Below, piece after piece: positions 6,016 to 6,816 of a stretch of 6,816 bases of DNA. The DNA is taken from contig JAQGKM010000195.1 of assembly GCA_028290125.1 (NCBI GenBank), positions 1 to 6,816 on the forward strand, read 5' to 3'. Every line of letters starts with the position of its first letter. The stretch's first letter is position 1. Below the pieces are notes generated by a model. That model searched no databases and was not told where the DNA came from. It worked only from the letters and a program-made list of their open reading frames with translations. This stretch comes from Hyphomicrobiales bacterium. Lineage in GTDB: Bacteria; Pseudomonadota; Alphaproteobacteria; Rhizobiales; Beijerinckiaceae. Made by a program: the position numbers and the translations under genes.

Positions 6016-6816
6016 CAGCACGGCCCTCCGGCGCGGCCCAGCACCATCGCCCGAGCCTCGGCGATCAGCGCCTCCGCATCGTCCTGCGAGAAGGGCAGTT
6101 TGGCGCCCGATGCTTTCGAGCGCACGAGTTCGAGGTCTTCCGCAAAGCGTGTGGCGATCATCTCGGCGCTGCCGCCCTCGAGCAGCGATGCGAGATCGAC
6201 GCCCGCGAGGACCTCGGGGCCGGCGAGCGAAACGTCGCGTGTTTCAAGGCTCAGCTTCTCGATCCAGATGTCTTCGGCGCAACGCTGCGCCGCCGCCAGG
6301 ACTTCGTCGGCGAGACGCGCCTGATCCGCCACCAGGCGGCGATGCAGCGCCGTTTCGCCCCGCAGACGCACGCGCGCGGCCACGAGCCGTCCGTCGGCGG
6401 CTTCAGCGATCGGGCGGAACGCCTCTTCGACCGCCCGCAGCAGAGCGGCTTCGGTGTCGTGTGGCTGCACATCGATGTCGAGATGCGCCCATCGCGCCTG
6501 ATCGGTGACGACGCGGCGAAGATCCGTGACGCGTCCGTCCTCGACGTCCACGAACACGGCGCCCTTGGGCCCGCACTCGCGCACGCTGCGGCCCTGCAGA
6601 TTGCCCGGAAAGACAATGTAGGGATCGCGCGACACGACCTCGAATTCATGAATGTGGCCGAGCGCCCAGTAATCGTAGCCGCGTCCCGTCATGTCGGCGA
6701 GCGTGCAGGGCGCATAGGAGGCGTGGCCGGGACGTCCGTCGCAGGACGTGTGCAGGAGGCCGATGTTGAACCAACCCGGCCGGGAGTCCGGATAGGTGAT
6801 GGCTAAATTATCGGCG
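6015..6816 (-). CDS. yhaO: YhaO/SbcD-like metallophosphoesterase (DNA exonuclease), 5' end outside the window
   Basis: The C-terminal 266 residues of a calcineurin-like phosphoesterase of the YhaO/SbcD/Mre11 group, the nuclease partner of the YhaN ATPase. The frame is open to the right edge. An internal Met codon at 6692 is not the start, because the preceding 41 codons carry conserved sequence: FNIGLLHTS (visible residues 16-24), with a metal-binding His at 22, and HASYAPC (31-37). Next comes YDYWALGHIH (47-56), whose GHxH motif holds two more metal ligands. After about residue 90 the protein is the variable C-terminal part likely to contact the ATPase. The N-terminal metal motifs (DxH, GDxxD, GNHD) must lie beyond the window; about 140-160 residues are missing if it has the usual YhaO length near 410. 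The stop codon overlaps the yhaN ATG (TGATG), indicating one transcript and coupled translation. Confidence 0.9.
   Translation of the reverse strand, partial: ADNLAITYPDSRPGWFNIGLLHTSCDGRPGHASYAPCTLADMTGRGYDYWALGHIHEFEVVSRDPYIVFPGNLQGRSVRECGPKGAVFVDVEDGRVTDLRRVVTDQARWAHLDIDVQPHDTEAALLRAVEEAFRPIAEAADGRLVAARVRLRGETALHRRLVADQARLADEVLAAAQRCAEDIWIEKLSLETRDVSLAGPEVLAGVDLASLLEGGSAEMIATRFAEDLELVRSKASGAKLPFSQDDAEALIAEARAMVLGRAGGPC
6025..6029 (-). promoter_or_regulatory. Ribosome binding site of yhaN inside the end of yhaO
   Basis: On the minus strand GGAGG (6029-6025) lies nine bases before the ATG at 6015 and within the last codons of yhaO. It is a full anti-Shine-Dalgarno match and decides between the ATG at 6015 and the GTG at 6021. 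With the TGATG overlap it points to coupled, efficient translation of both subunits. Confidence 0.75.

Noticed and set aside
6690..6692. ATG at 6692 on the minus strand as the start of yhaO
   Set aside because: The frame continues upstream to the window edge, and the upstream codons encode the conserved FNIGLLHTS and YAPC segments, so this Met is internal.
5958..6806. A 282-codon plus-strand frame opposite the phosphoesterase gene
   Set aside because: The minus strand here carries clear metal-binding motifs (GLLH, GHIH) in a continuous frame; the plus-strand frame has none.

Overview
The window is GC-rich, densely coded and has no sign of mobile DNA. Its base composition, and the pairing of a YhaO/YhaN-type nuclease-ATPase operon with an HpaB-type flavin monooxygenase and a divergent MarR regulator, suggest a proteobacterial chromosome. 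An alphaproteobacterium, possibly Hyphomicrobiales, is my best guess; it rests on sequence style, not on a marker gene.

Left part (1-2535): after about 240 bases with no convincing gene, an HpaB-family two-component flavin monooxygenase (oxygenase component) runs on the minus strand from 1796 to 279. It is transcribed divergently from a MarR-family regulator on the plus strand (1966-2535). The 169-base gap between them holds a near-perfect 19-bp palindrome centred on 1827, overlapping the likely monooxygenase promoter. This is the classic arrangement of a phenolic-responsive MarR repressor controlling its divergent enzyme gene. The flavin reductase partner is not in the window. The enzyme keeps the family's flavin-site regions, but relative to E. 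coli HpaB two phenol-contacting residues appear exchanged (Tyr to His and His to Tyr), so its substrate should not be assumed to be 4-hydroxyphenylacetate.

Right part (2545-6816): a two-gene minus-strand unit. The upstream gene is the C-terminal two thirds of a YhaO/SbcD-like metallophosphoesterase, which runs off the right edge. The downstream gene is a complete 1156-residue YhaN-type SMC-like ATPase. They overlap as TGATG with a strong GGAGG ribosome site inside the upstream gene, so they are very probably translationally coupled and form an Mre11-Rad50-like DNA end-processing complex.

The two parts converge: the MarR and YhaN stop codons are 9 bases apart, and a GC-rich inverted repeat (2522-2545) covers both gene ends. 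I found no RNA genes, insertion sequences, CRISPR or phage sequence. No wholly new system is evident; the most interesting points are the altered monooxygenase active site and the compact control and junction elements.
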